Below, in pieces: positions 1-9,326 of a stretch of 64,000 bases of DNA. The translations under genes were made by a program, and so were the position numbers. Every line of letters starts with the position of its first letter. The first letter of the stretch is position 1. Source of the stretch: Gammaproteobacteria bacterium (GTDB taxonomy: Bacteria > Pseudomonadota > Gammaproteobacteria > Xanthomonadales > Rhodanobacteraceae). Under the pieces are notes generated by a model that worked only from the letters and a program-made list of their open reading frames with translations, did not search any database and had not been told where the DNA came from. Where the stretch lies: NCBI GenBank assembly GCA_021325195.1, contig JAJPHQ010000032.1, forward strand, positions 29,119-93,118, in the 5' to 3' direction.

Positions 1-1
1 T

Positions 2-919
<918 letters not shown>

Positions 920-990
920 ACAACGCCCTGGTCGGCAAGCTGGTGGCAAAGGCCAAGCCGGTTTTCAACGCGCGTGTGCGTTGAGCGGAT

Positions 991-1006
991 TGGCAGCGAC
1001 GTGGCA
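991..1006 (+). promoter_or_regulatory. Candidate sigma-54 (-24/-12) promoter upstream of the PEP-CTERM gene
   Basis: TGGCAGCGACGTGGCA keeps the invariant GG-N10-GC spacing of sigma-54 promoters and matches TGGCAyr-N4-TTGCA at 10 of 12 scored positions or slightly fewer. Transcription would start near 1018, leaving a 5' leader of about 195 nt. PEP-CTERM genes in several species are linked to RpoN and PrsK/PrsR control, which makes the match meaningful, but it is a single unaided motif. Confidence 0.35.
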
Positions 1007-1020
1007 GTGAATCTTCCCCT

Positions 1021-1047
1021 CTTTCCCGAGAAAATCACTCGGGAAAG
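1021..1047 (+). promoter_or_regulatory. Hairpin between glmS and the PEP-CTERM gene
   Basis: CTTTCCCGAG and CTCGGGAAAG form a perfect 10-bp stem around a 7-nt loop, and imperfect pairing extends it to about 16 bp. No U tract follows. It may end or stabilise the glmS transcript, or be a leader structure for the next gene. Confidence 0.4.
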
Positions 1048-1212
1048 GAGGGAGCAAAACGGCGCGAAGCCGTCGGAAAACCTTACATTTTCCAATGAGA
1101 AGCCGACCGGCGTGACGACCAATTTATTGATTTACAACTTATTCCCGTTCCGGCATGGATTGTGCTTAAAGGTGTATGCCGGGGATGCCAATCATTGCAA
1201 GGGGTACTTCGT

Positions 1213-1953
1213 ATGAATCGGACGACAAGGCGTTTGGGTACGGCAGTCCTCGCAGGACTGTTCGCTACCGCAGCGCTCGGTACCGCACACGCAACGATCA
1301 TCACCTTCGTCGGGCAGGATGATGGTGCGCCGACGACGGGTCCGTTTCCCAACTCAGCCGCCGCCCAGGCGAGCTTCCTCGCAGCGGCGTCCGCGTTCGG
1401 CGCCACCCACACGATCACCTACGAGAGTCTGGCGACCGGCTTCTATTCACCCATCGCCGCCGCGCCAGGGGTGTCGATCGCCCTGAACGCCTCGAATTAC
1501 GGGTCCGGATTTTCGGGGATCAACAACACCACACTGGGCAACCTGTACGGCTTCAATACCACACCCGGTGGCAGCCAGTGGCTCGGCTTTCCCGGAGGTT
1601 CGGCCACTTTCACCTTTGCCTCGCCGACGTATTCGTTCGGGACGTTCCTGACCGGTCTGCAGCAGTACTTCAGCGGCACGGACGACCTCCAGATCACCTT
1701 CAACGACGGGACCAGTCAGGTTCTCACGCCGCCGATCAACGTGAATGGCGGGGCCGAGTATTTCGGCTTCACCGATACTTCGCCGTTCACCTCCCTCACG
1801 CTGACCAACTTGTCCGGCGACGCCTGGGGCATCGACGACACGACCTTCAACGGGCCCTCGACCTCGGTGCCGGAGCCCGGTTCCCTGGGCTTGTTGGGCC
1901 TGGGAGCGCTACTGATCGGCGGATTGGTGACCTTGCGTCGCCGGTTTGCGTGA
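1213..1953 (+). CDS. PEP-CTERM sorting domain protein, exported
   Basis: A 246-residue exported protein of unknown function. An N-terminal signal peptide (RRLGTAVLAGLFATAALGTAHA) is followed by a soluble region rich in Gly, Thr, Ser and Phe, then a C-terminal sorting tail: VPEPGSLGLLGLGALLIGG and the basic end RRRF. That Pro-Glu-Pro, hydrophobic helix and basic cluster is the PEP-CTERM signal processed by exosortase (EpsH/XrtA), usually in exopolysaccharide-producing bacteria. The start at 1213 is preferred over 1162 because it begins the signal peptide and has AAGGGG about 8 nt upstream. No exosortase or EPS genes lie in the window. The middle region resembles other secreted PEP-CTERM proteins only in composition. 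Confidence 0.85.
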   Translation: MNRTTRRLGTAVLAGLFATAALGTAHATIITFVGQDDGAPTTGPFPNSAAAQASFLAAASAFGATHTITYESLATGFYSPIAAAPGVSIALNASNYGSGFSGINNTTLGNLYGFNTTPGGSQWLGFPGGSATFTFASPTYSFGTFLTGLQQYFSGTDDLQITFNDGTSQVLTPPINVNGGAEYFGFTDTSPFTSLTLTNLSGDAWGIDDTTFNGPSTSVPEPGSLGLLGLGALLIGGLVTLRRRFA

Positions 1954-1979
1954 AGCCTTTGTTCATTCGGCTTTGATGC

Positions 1980-2007
1980 ACACAACTCCCGTCGCCGGGA
2001 GTTGTGT
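1980..2007. terminator. Hairpin between convergent genes, probable terminator
   Basis: ACACAACTCCC and GGGAGTTGTGT form a perfect 11-bp stem with a 6-nt loop (GTCGCC), 27 nt after the PEP-CTERM stop and before the convergent dehydratase end. The flanking T content is poor, so termination is inferred from position and stem quality. Confidence 0.5.
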
Positions 2008-2093
2008 CCTCGCCCGGGCGCGCACCACCGGCACCGGGGTCGGCGGTGGAAGGCCTTCGCGCGCCTTGCCGCTGTCAAGCGGGTTCTTTCGGT

Positions 2094-3062
2094 TCAACCC
2101 GGGGCGCCTTGGAAGGGAATTGCGTCCAGATCGACGTTACCCCCCGACAACACGAGGCCGACGTGCCGTCCGGCAAAGCGTTCACGCTGCCGCAGCAGCG
2201 CAGCCAGCACGATCGCGGAAGACGGCTCGACGGTCTGCTTCAGTTCCGTCCACAGGAGGCGCATCGCGGCCACGGTGTCCTCGTCCGGAACCGGAATCAC
2301 CTCGACGCGGTGCTCGCGCAGCAGCGCGAAGTTGGGCGCCCCGATCGTCGCGCGCAGGCCATCGCAAATCGTGCTGGGCTGGATGTCGGTGACGCGCTCG
2401 CCGCGCCGCATGGATTGATACGCATCGTCGGCGCCGGCGGGCTCGGCCACGACCAGCGGCGTGTCCGGCATCAGCGCGCGCAGGGCGATCGCGCACCCCG
2501 ACGCCAGCCCGCCGCCGCCGACCGGCGTGATCACCACGTCGAGGCCGGCAACCTGCTGCAGCAGTTCCGGCACGATCGTGCCCTGACCCGCGATCACCCG
2601 CGCGTCGGCATACGGATGCACCAGCGCGGCGCCGGTTTCGCGTTGCACCTTCGCGCAGGTTTCCTCGCGCGCGGCCAGCGTGGCTGCGCAGCGATGCAGG
2701 ATGCCGCCGGCGCGCTCGATGTTGGCGAGCTTGGCCGCGACCGCGCCTTCCGGCACCACGATGTGCGCGGGAATGCCGCGCGTCCGCGCCGCCAGCGCCA
2801 GCGCCGTGCCGTGATTGCCCGATGAATGTGTCACCACGCCGCGTCTTGCTTCCCCGCCGGTCAGCGACCACACCGCATTGCACGCGCCCCGGAACTTGAA
2901 CGCGCCGCCACGCTGCAGGTGTTCGCACTTGAAGAACAGTTCTGCGCCGGCCAGCGCATCCAGTTCGGGGGAAGCGAGCACCGGCGTCACCTGCGCGTGC
3001 GGCGCGATGCGCGCGGCCGCGCTGCGGATGTCGGCCAGCGTCGGCGGAACGAATTCGCTCAT
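2094..3062 (-). CDS. PLP-dependent threonine/serine dehydratase family protein
   Basis: A 322-residue fold-type II PLP enzyme. The cofactor lysine lies in GGAFKFRGA (K56), the substrate loop is SSGNHGTALA, and the glycine-rich phosphate-binding loop is PVGGGGLASG. These fit the family of biodegradative threonine ammonia-lyase, serine racemase and threo-3-hydroxyaspartate ammonia-lyase. There is no C-terminal ACT regulatory domain, so it is not a full-length IlvA. It probably deaminates L-Thr, L-Ser or a hydroxy-amino acid in the cytoplasm; the substrate cannot be chosen from sequence alone. It is divergent from pepN with an 87-nt gap, so both promoters lie in that gap. Confidence 0.88.
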   Translation of the reverse strand: MSEFVPPTLADIRSAAARIAPHAQVTPVLASPELDALAGAELFFKCEHLQRGGAFKFRGACNAVWSLTGGEARRGVVTHSSGNHGTALALAARTRGIPAHIVVPEGAVAAKLANIERAGGILHRCAATLAAREETCAKVQRETGAALVHPYADARVIAGQGTIVPELLQQVAGLDVVITPVGGGGLASGCAIALRALMPDTPLVVAEPAGADDAYQSMRRGERVTDIQPSTICDGLRATIGAPNFALLREHRVEVIPVPDEDTVAAMRLLWTELKQTVEPSSAIVLAALLRQRERFAGRHVGLVLSGGNVDLDAIPFQGAPG

Positions 3063-3149
3063 GGATTGCGCGGCTCGCGGAAGCTCGAAACGCGCATTGT
3101 GACATCATCGTGCGGCGGGGCAGCCGCGGCCCGCTGATAAACTGTCGGG

Positions 3150-5849
3150 ATGAATGCGCATCCCGCCGCCGAGCCGGCGGCTGCCAACGGGGTCATCCGG
3201 CTCGTCGATTACCGTCCGCCCGCATGGCGCGTCACCCGCGCCGAATTGCTGTTCGATCTCGATCCCGGCGCCACACTCGTCCATTCGAAACTCGCGCTGC
3301 AACGCGACCCCGCGCAGCACGCGCCGCTGCGCCTGGACGGCGAGGACCTGGAGCTGCTGGAAGTGCGTCTCGACGGACACGTCCTGAAGGCGGACCAATA
3401 CCGGCTGGACGCGCGCGCCCTGACCATTCCGGCTGCGCGCGACGGCAGCGTGCTGGAAACCCGGGTGCGGATCGAACCCGCACGCAACACCCGGCTTTCC
3501 GGGTTGTATCTCTCGGGTTCACGCGAGCGTGGCTTTCTGCTGACCCAGTGCGAGGCGGAAGGCTTCCGCCGGATCACGTTCTTTCCCGACCGCCCCGACG
3601 TGCTGGCGCGTTACGACGTGACCCTGCGCGCCGACCGCGCGCGCTTTCCGGTGCTGCTGGCGGGCGGCGACGAGGCTGGTTCCGGCGAATTGCCGGACGG
3701 CCGTCACTGGGCGCGCTTCGTCGATGCACATCCCAAGCCCAGCTACCTGTTCGCGTTGGTGGCAGGCCATCTGGAAAAAATCGGGCGCGCTTATCGCACC
3801 GCCGACGGCCGTGCCGTCATGTTGCGGATCTACGCCGAAGCCGATGCGATCGGCCGCTGCCGTTACGCGATGGACGCACTGGAGCGCGCGATGCGCTGGG
3901 ACGAGCAAGCCTACGGCCGCAATTATGACCTCGCGGTGTTCAACATCGTCGCCACCCACGACTTCAACATGGGCGCGATGGAGAACAAGGGTCTCAACAT
4001 CTTCAACAGCAAATGCCTGCTGGCCGACCCGGACACCACCACGGACGACGAATACCGCCGGATCGAGGCGGTGGTGGGACACGAATATTTCCACAACTGG
4101 AGCGGCAACCGCGTCACCCTGCGCGACTGGTTCCAGTTGTCGCTGAAGGAAGGATTCACCGTGTTCCGCGAGCAGAGCTTCTGCGCGGACATGCACTCGG
4201 CGGCACTGCAGCGGATCGAGGACGTGGCGATGCTGCGTCGCACCCAGTTCCCCGAGGACGCGGGTCCGCTGGCGCATCCGGTGCGGCCTCCCGAATACAA
4301 GGCCATCGGCAATTTCTACACCGCGACGGTGTACGAGAAGGGTGCGGAACTGATCCGGATGATTGCAGGCCGTCTTGGCAAGCAAGGTTTCCGGCGCGGC
4401 ACCGATCTCTATTTTTCGCGGTTCGACGGACAGGCCGTCACCATCGAGGATCTGCTGGCCGCGCTGGGCGAAGCGAACGGCCTTGATCTTTCGCCTTACC
4501 TCGCCTGGTACGAACAGGCCGGCACGCCGGTGCTGACGGCGCGCGGTGAATACGACCGCGCGTCCCGGCGTTACGCGTTGACCTTGTCGCAACACACCGC
4601 GCCGACACCGGGCCAGCCGCACAAGCGGCCGCTGCCGATTCCGGTCAACGTGGCGCTGTTCGCGGGCGACGGCGCGCCCTTGCCGCTGCGGCTCGAAGGC
4701 GACCATGCATCCGTCGGCACGCAGCGCGTGCTTGAACTGACGGCCGCCGAACAACGCTTCGTGTTCCGCGACATCCCTGGCGAACCGGTGCCCTCGCTGC
4801 TGCGGGGCTTCTCGGCGCCGGTGCGGGTCACGTTCGATTACACGCCCGCGCAGCTGGCACTGCTGGTGCAGCACGAAACCGAAGGTTACGACCGCTGGAA
4901 CGCCGCGCAGCAACTGGCTGGCCGCGCCTTCGACGAACTGTTCGGCGGCGGCCCGGCACGCGAATCCGTCAACGCATGGCTGGATGCGCTGGCGAAGCTG
5001 TTCGAGACGCGCGCCGGCGCGGGCGACCTCGCGCTGCTGGCCGAACTGCTGGCGCCGCCGTCCGCCGTCGAACTGGGCGCGCGCCACGATCCGCTCGATC
5101 CCGATGCCGTGCATCGGGCCCGCGAGGCGCTGGAAAATGCGCTGGCGAAGCGGCTCGGTGCCGCGCTGTCCGGCGCCTACCGGGAACTCCACGCCGGCGA
5201 ATCTGGCGAACTTTCGCAAGCCGCCGCCGCACGGCGCCGTTTGAAGAACCGGGTGCAGGCACTGTTGCTGCGTTGCGATCCTGCATCCGGCGCCGAACTC
5301 GCGTTCGCGCAATTCCGCGCTGCGTGCGGCATGACCGACCGTCTTGCGGCGCTCGCCGCGCTGGTGCGCTTCGACGCGCCGCAGGCGGCCGAGGCGCTGC
5401 GGCTCTACCGGGTGCGCTTCGACGGTGATCCGTTGGCGCTGGACAAGTGGTTCACGCTGCAGGCCACACGGCCGGTCCACGCGGCCCTGGAAAGGGTGCG
5501 GGAGCTGGAACGGGATCCGGCCTTCTCGCTGGCCAATCCCAACCGGGTGCAGGCGCTGCTGGGTGCCTTCGCGCGCGCCAATCCGGTTGGTTTCCATCGT
5601 CCGGACGGCGGCGGCTACCGCCATTTTGCCGTCAATCTGATCGAAATCGACGCCCGCAATCCGCAACTGGCGGCGCGGCTGGCCAAGGCTTTCGAGGAAT
5701 GGCCGCGGCTGGAATCCGGCCGCCGCGGCTTGGCCCGCGACAGCCTGCAGCAAATGGCCTCACGCTCGGCGAATTCGCCCGATCTGGCAGAAATCCTCAC
5801 CCGGATGCTGGCCGCCGGCGGGGACGCCGCACAGCCGGCCCGGCGCTGA
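3150..5849 (+). CDS. pepN: Aminopeptidase N (M1 family)
   Basis: An 899-residue zinc aminopeptidase that removes N-terminal residues from peptides in the cytoplasm. GAMENKG is the M1 substrate-recognition motif. HEYFH (zinc ligands His311 and His315) with the downstream glutamate in SLKEGFTVF is the catalytic HExxH-x18-E signature. Length and the long helical C-terminal domain match the E. coli PepN type (about 870 residues). The start is the first ATG after the divergent dehydratase; no strong Shine-Dalgarno is visible. There is no signal peptide. It appears monocistronic, because the downstream 650 nt hold no convincing co-directional gene. Confidence 0.97.
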   Translation: MNAHPAAEPAAANGVIRLVDYRPPAWRVTRAELLFDLDPGATLVHSKLALQRDPAQHAPLRLDGEDLELLEVRLDGHVLKADQYRLDARALTIPAARDGSVLETRVRIEPARNTRLSGLYLSGSRERGFLLTQCEAEGFRRITFFPDRPDVLARYDVTLRADRARFPVLLAGGDEAGSGELPDGRHWARFVDAHPKPSYLFALVAGHLEKIGRAYRTADGRAVMLRIYAEADAIGRCRYAMDALERAMRWDEQAYGRNYDLAVFNIVATHDFNMGAMENKGLNIFNSKCLLADPDTTTDDEYRRIEAVVGHEYFHNWSGNRVTLRDWFQLSLKEGFTVFREQSFCADMHSAALQRIEDVAMLRRTQFPEDAGPLAHPVRPPEYKAIGNFYTATVYEKGAELIRMIAGRLGKQGFRRGTDLYFSRFDGQAVTIEDLLAALGEANGLDLSPYLAWYEQAGTPVLTARGEYDRASRRYALTLSQHTAPTPGQPHKRPLPIPVNVALFAGDGAPLPLRLEGDHASVGTQRVLELTAAEQRFVFRDIPGEPVPSLLRGFSAPVRVTFDYTPAQLALLVQHETEGYDRWNAAQQLAGRAFDELFGGGPARESVNAWLDALAKLFETRAGAGDLALLAELLAPPSAVELGARHDPLDPDAVHRAREALENALAKRLGAALSGAYRELHAGESGELSQAAAARRRLKNRVQALLLRCDPASGAELAFAQFRAACGMTDRLAALAALVRFDAPQAAEALRLYRVRFDGDPLALDKWFTLQATRPVHAALERVRELERDPAFSLANPNRVQALLGAFARANPVGFHRPDGGGYRHFAVNLIEIDARNPQLAARLAKAFEEWPRLESGRRGLARDSLQQMASRSANSPDLAEILTRMLAAGGDAAQPARR

Positions 5850-6414
5850 ACAGCATGGCGGATGGCGGCGTCGCGTGACGGCGCCCGCCCTGCGCGGCAC
5901 GCGAGAGAGGGGCGGTCATGCCGTGCATCACGAGCCGGTTACGCTTTTGCGGAGACGGATGGCAATGGCGGCCATTATTCCGGAAACGGTGATGACGACG
6001 GTTATTGCGGGGCCTCATTGATTACGAGACGATTATGATGATGACGACCCGCAATCAAGCCCTGGTTTCGTCCGGACCGGTTATTGCGAATGGCCGTAAG
6101 GCGGTTATTACCAACGCGGTTACCGGCGCCGTCCCCGGCAGTACCGGAATCCACGGGCCGACTCGCCGCAACCGTGACGCAACCCCGACCATCCGCGCGT
6201 GCCGCATGCACCATTCGGCGTGATGCGCGACAACGTGGCATGCGTGCGTCACGCTGGATGCAGCCTGCCGGATACTACGCCCGCGCCATGCCTCGTCCCC
6301 GTTCCGGTCATCGAACCGGGCGCCTTTCCACGCTGCGCCGGCCGTGGCCGCGCCGCCACGTGCCCTAGCGGACCACCTGCGTCCGATACCCTGATACCGG
6401 CTTCCCACAACGCA
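5850..6414. other. Gene-poor stretch with short repeats, possible decayed Gly/Tyr/Arg-rich ORF
   Basis: No intact gene is supported between pepN and the terminator of the small minus-strand gene. From about 5935 to 6175 the plus strand repeats units such as GGTTATTGCG and GGTTATTACC. Read in the tyrosine frames these give fragments like GGHYSGNGDDDGY and GGYYQRGYRRRP, separated by stops and frame changes. This looks like the remnant of a low-complexity secreted protein, but plain simple-sequence drift would look the same. Confidence 0.3.
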
Positions 6415-6437
6415 AAAGCGGCCACGTGGGCCGCTTT
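6415..6437 (-). terminator. Intrinsic terminator of the small minus-strand gene
   Basis: On the minus strand AAAGCGGCC and GGCCGCTTT form a 9-bp stem around a 5-nt loop, with the T run continuing into TTTTG. It sits about 64 nt past the stop of the 66-residue ORF and supports that ORF being a real transcription unit. Confidence 0.6.
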
Positions 6438-6500
6438 GCCTGCTTCCTGGTTTTGCATCGCTTCCGCTTCGGGCCTGTTCGGCTCGCGGACAGCGGCATC

Positions 6501-6701
6501 TCACGTGCGCAGATTGGCGAGCACCTGACCCAGTTCCTGCAAATGCTGCTCGATCGGTTGCAGCAGCGCGGTCTGCGATTCGGCCGGACAGGTGTTGCGG
6601 ATTTCCTCGACCTTCAGTTCCAGCTTGCCGATCTCGATCAGCGTGTCATGGTGCCTGCGCACCAGTTCGAATTCCTCGTTGCCGATCAGTTCGTAACTCA
6701 T
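6501..6701 (-). CDS. Small conserved-looking hypothetical protein
   Basis: A 66-residue acidic protein (MSYELIGNEEFELVRRHHDT...) predicted to be almost entirely helical, with heptad-like spacing of Ile and Leu (IEIGKLELKVEEI, LLQPIEQHLQELGQVLANL), suggesting a short coiled coil or helical hairpin. It has no signal peptide or membrane segment. I do not recognise the family. Its reality is supported by amino-acid composition unlike the Arg/Ala-rich shadow ORFs of this GC-rich DNA, a GGGGAT-like ribosome site 10-15 nt upstream, and a good terminator behind it. It is flanked by long non-coding stretches on both sides. Confidence 0.65.
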   Translation of the reverse strand: MSYELIGNEEFELVRRHHDTLIEIGKLELKVEEIRNTCPAESQTALLQPIEQHLQELGQVLANLRT

Positions 6702-7257
6702 GACGCGTTTCCATCCCCTGTTTGATTGACGCCTCCCGATTTATTGCACGTGCCATGCCAGATCCATGAAATGTGATCCAGTTGGCAGAATCTTCATGAC
6801 AGACGTGAGACACCCTCGCGCACGCAAAGCGCGCCATGTTTTTTAACGTGACATTCATCCTGTTCCGCTGATACTCTGGACGCACAAACGGGGCCGCATC
6901 ACGCGATGTGGCCCGTGTTCCGCACCAGCAGCAAAAATCTGCGCCGCAAGAACTCACGTTTCTGGCGCCCGGCATACGGTCTTCCTGGATTCCCCCTGTT
7001 CCTGACGACCGCCGGGCGTCAGTTCTTGCCCGGCATCCGGGAATCCACGCGGGTGCCTGTTGTGCGTCTCCCGCCGGCGCGCGGCCGGCCCCTGAATTCC
7101 GACCTTGGCGTGCTCGCGGTCGCCATGCGCCGGCGGGAGTGCGATCTGATACAAGCACGACGCATGCCAACCGCTGTCGCGGCTGGCGACAAGTTCGTAA
7201 AATGTGATGGAATCGACGCGGTTTCGGGCGTCGGAACGCTGGGGTCTGACGGTTCTC
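6702..7257. other. Intergenic region upstream of mnmG, no gene seen
   Basis: This 556-nt stretch holds no ORF with credible composition on either strand. The ORF-track entries crossing it are Arg/Pro-rich shadows. It must contain the promoters of the 66-residue gene (minus) and mnmG (plus), but I see no clear -35/-10 pair. The AT-richer part around 6735-6880 is the likeliest place. Confidence 0.5.
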
Positions 7258-9132
7258 ATGAATTCCTGTGACGTCATCGTGGTCGGCGGCGGCCACGCCG
7301 GCACCGAAGCCGCGCTGGCCGCGGCACGCTGCGGCGCGCGCACCCTGCTGCTCACCCACAACATCGAGACCATCGGCCAGATGAGCTGCAATCCCGCGAT
7401 CGGCGGGATCGGCAAGGGTCACCTGGTCAAGGAGATCGATGCGTTGGGCGGCGCGATGGCGCACGCGGCGGACCTGGCCGGCATCCAGTGGCGCACGCTC
7501 AACGCATCGAAAGGCCCGGCCGTGCGCGCGACGCGCTGCCAGGCCGACCGCGTGCTGTACAAGGCCGCGATCCGGCGCATCGTCGAGCGGCAACCGAATC
7601 TCGCGATCTTCCAGCAGGCGGTCGACGATCTGGTGATCGAAAACGGCTGTGTCGCCGGAGTCGTCACGCAAATGGGTTTGACGATCCGTGCACCACGCGT
7701 GGTGCTGACCACCGGCACCTTCCTCGCCGGCAAGATCCATATCGGTTTCTCGAACCATTCCGGAGGCCGCGCCGGCGATCCGCCCGCGACCACGCTCGCC
7801 AAGCGGTTGCGTGAATTGCCGCTGGGCGCCGATCGCCTGAAGACCGGCACGCCGCCACGGATCGACGGGCGCACGCTCGATTACACGGTGTTCGAGGAGC
7901 AGCCGGGTGACGATCCCGCGCCGGTGTTCTCGTACCTCGGCTCGCGCGAGGAGCATCCGCGCCAGGTGCCATGCTGGATCACCCACACCACCGAGCGCAC
8001 CCACGAGATCATCCGTGCCGGCCTGGACCGCTCGCCGCTCTATACCGGCAGGATCGAAGGCATTGGCCCGCGCTACTGCCCGTCGATCGAGGACAAGGTG
8101 GTGCGTTTCGCCGACAAGGCCTCACACCAGATCTTCATCGAGCCGGAAGGTCTGGACGCGATCGAGATCTATCCGAACGGCATTTCCACGTCGCTGCCGT
8201 TCGATGTGCAGGTGGCTCTGGTGCACTCGATTCCGGGTTTCGAACGTGCGCACATCACGCGCCCCGGTTACGCGATCGAATACGACTACTTCGATCCGCG
8301 CGGGCTGCATCCGTGGCTGGAAACGAAAGCGATTCCGGGCCTCTACTGTGCGGGCCAGATCAACGGCACCACCGGCTACGAGGAAGCCGCAGCGCAAGGG
8401 CTGGTCGCGGGCCTCAATGCTGCGCGCATGGCGCGCGGCGAAGAAGCCTGGTGGCCGCGCCGCGACGAGGCCTACATCGGCGTGCTGATCGACGATCTCA
8501 CCACCAACGGCACGCTCGAACCGTACCGGATGTTCACCTCGCGCGCGGAATATCGGCTGCATTTGCGCGAGGACAACGCCGACCTTCGCCTGACCGAAAA
8601 GGGTCACGAGCTGGGCGTGGTGCCGCAGGAACGCTTCGATGCGATGCGCGCCAAGCGCGAGGCAGTGGAACGCGAAACCGCGCGGCTGCGCTCGCTGTGG
8701 GTCACGCCGGCCAATGCGCTCGGCGCGGCCTTGCAGGCGCAAGGCGGCATTGCCATGACCCGCGAATGCAACGCGCTGGAGCTGCTGCGTCGCCCGGAAC
8801 TCGATTACACCTCGCTCACCGCCATGGACGGCTTCGGACCGCCGCTCGAATCCCCAGACGTTGCCGCGCAGGTCGAGGTGCAGGCGAAATACGCGGGATA
8901 CCTCGACCGCCAGCGCGAGGAGATCGAACGCCAGCGTCGTCACGAAGCGTTGCGCATCCCCGACGCGTTCGATTACGACCGGGTGCGCGGACTGTCGGCG
9001 GAAGTATCGGCCAAACTGAAACACGTGCGCCCGGCCACCTTGGGGCAGGCGCGCCGGATCAGCGGCGTGACGCCCGCGGCAATCTCGCTGCTGCTGGTGC
9101 ACCTGAAGCGCAGCGGCCAGCGGGTCGCCTGA
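7258..9132 (+). CDS. mnmG: tRNA uridine-5-carboxymethylaminomethyl modification enzyme MnmG
   Basis: A 624-residue FAD protein that, with MnmE, installs the cmnm5 group on the wobble uridine of several tRNAs. The N-terminal FAD-binding loop is [37 protein letters not shown] and the DPP-rich central region follow, then the C-terminal helical MnmE-interaction domain. The ATG at 7258 is chosen because it places the FAD motif near residue 8, as in E. coli (629 residues); the track start at GTG 7204 would add a non-homologous extension. Its partner mnmE is at 50.7-52.0 kb. A two-unit heptamer repeat and a palindrome follow the stop codon. Confidence 0.97.
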   Translation: MNSCDVIVVGGGHAGTEAALAAARCGARTLLLTHNIETIGQMSCNPAIGGIGKGHLVKEIDALGGAMAHAADLAGIQWRTLNASKGPAVRATRCQADRVLYKAAIRRIVERQPNLAIFQQAVDDLVIENGCVAGVVTQMGLTIRAPRVVLTTGTFLAGKIHIGFSNHSGGRAGDPPATTLAKRLRELPLGADRLKTGTPPRIDGRTLDYTVFEEQPGDDPAPVFSYLGSREEHPRQVPCWITHTTERTHEIIRAGLDRSPLYTGRIEGIGPRYCPSIEDKVVRFADKASHQIFIEPEGLDAIEIYPNGISTSLPFDVQVALVHSIPGFERAHITRPGYAIEYDYFDPRGLHPWLETKAIPGLYCAGQINGTTGYEEAAAQGLVAGLNAARMARGEEAWWPRRDEAYIGVLIDDLTTNGTLEPYRMFTSRAEYRLHLREDNADLRLTEKGHELGVVPQERFDAMRAKREAVERETARLRSLWVTPANALGAALQAQGGIAMTRECNALELLRRPELDYTSLTAMDGFGPPLESPDVAAQVEVQAKYAGYLDRQREEIERQRRHEALRIPDAFDYDRVRGLSAEVSAKLKHVRPATLGQARRISGVTPAAISLLLVHLKRSGQRVA

Positions 9133-9140
9133 CTGAGCCG

Positions 9141-9164
9141 ACTCGGGACTCGGGAAGAGCGTTA
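9141..9164. repeat. Heptamer repeat element A (half element)
   Basis: Two ACTCGGG heptamers followed by AAGAGCGTTAC. The same heptamer and a similar AGAGCGTAA core occur in element B near 37.8 kb. No matching inverted arm is seen here, so this looks like a truncated copy. Confidence 0.6.
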
Positions 9165-9203
9165 CGCACCCACGCCTTCGGCTGCGCGCCTCGTCGCCAC
9201 GGC

Positions 9204-9225
9204 GTGCGATGCCCCGGCATCGCAC
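9204..9225. repeat. Short perfect palindrome after mnmG
   Basis: GTGCGATGCC and GGCATCGCAC are perfect reverse complements separated by two bases. It could serve as a weak terminator for mnmG, but no T tract follows. Confidence 0.4.
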
Positions 9226-9326
9226 CAGCGCCGGGGCCCGCCCATACGCCCACGGATGGAACAAAACAAACGTCTGTATTAGGCTTGCGCGCATCCGCCC
9301 TCGGGCGATTCCGGAGATTTCCTGCC

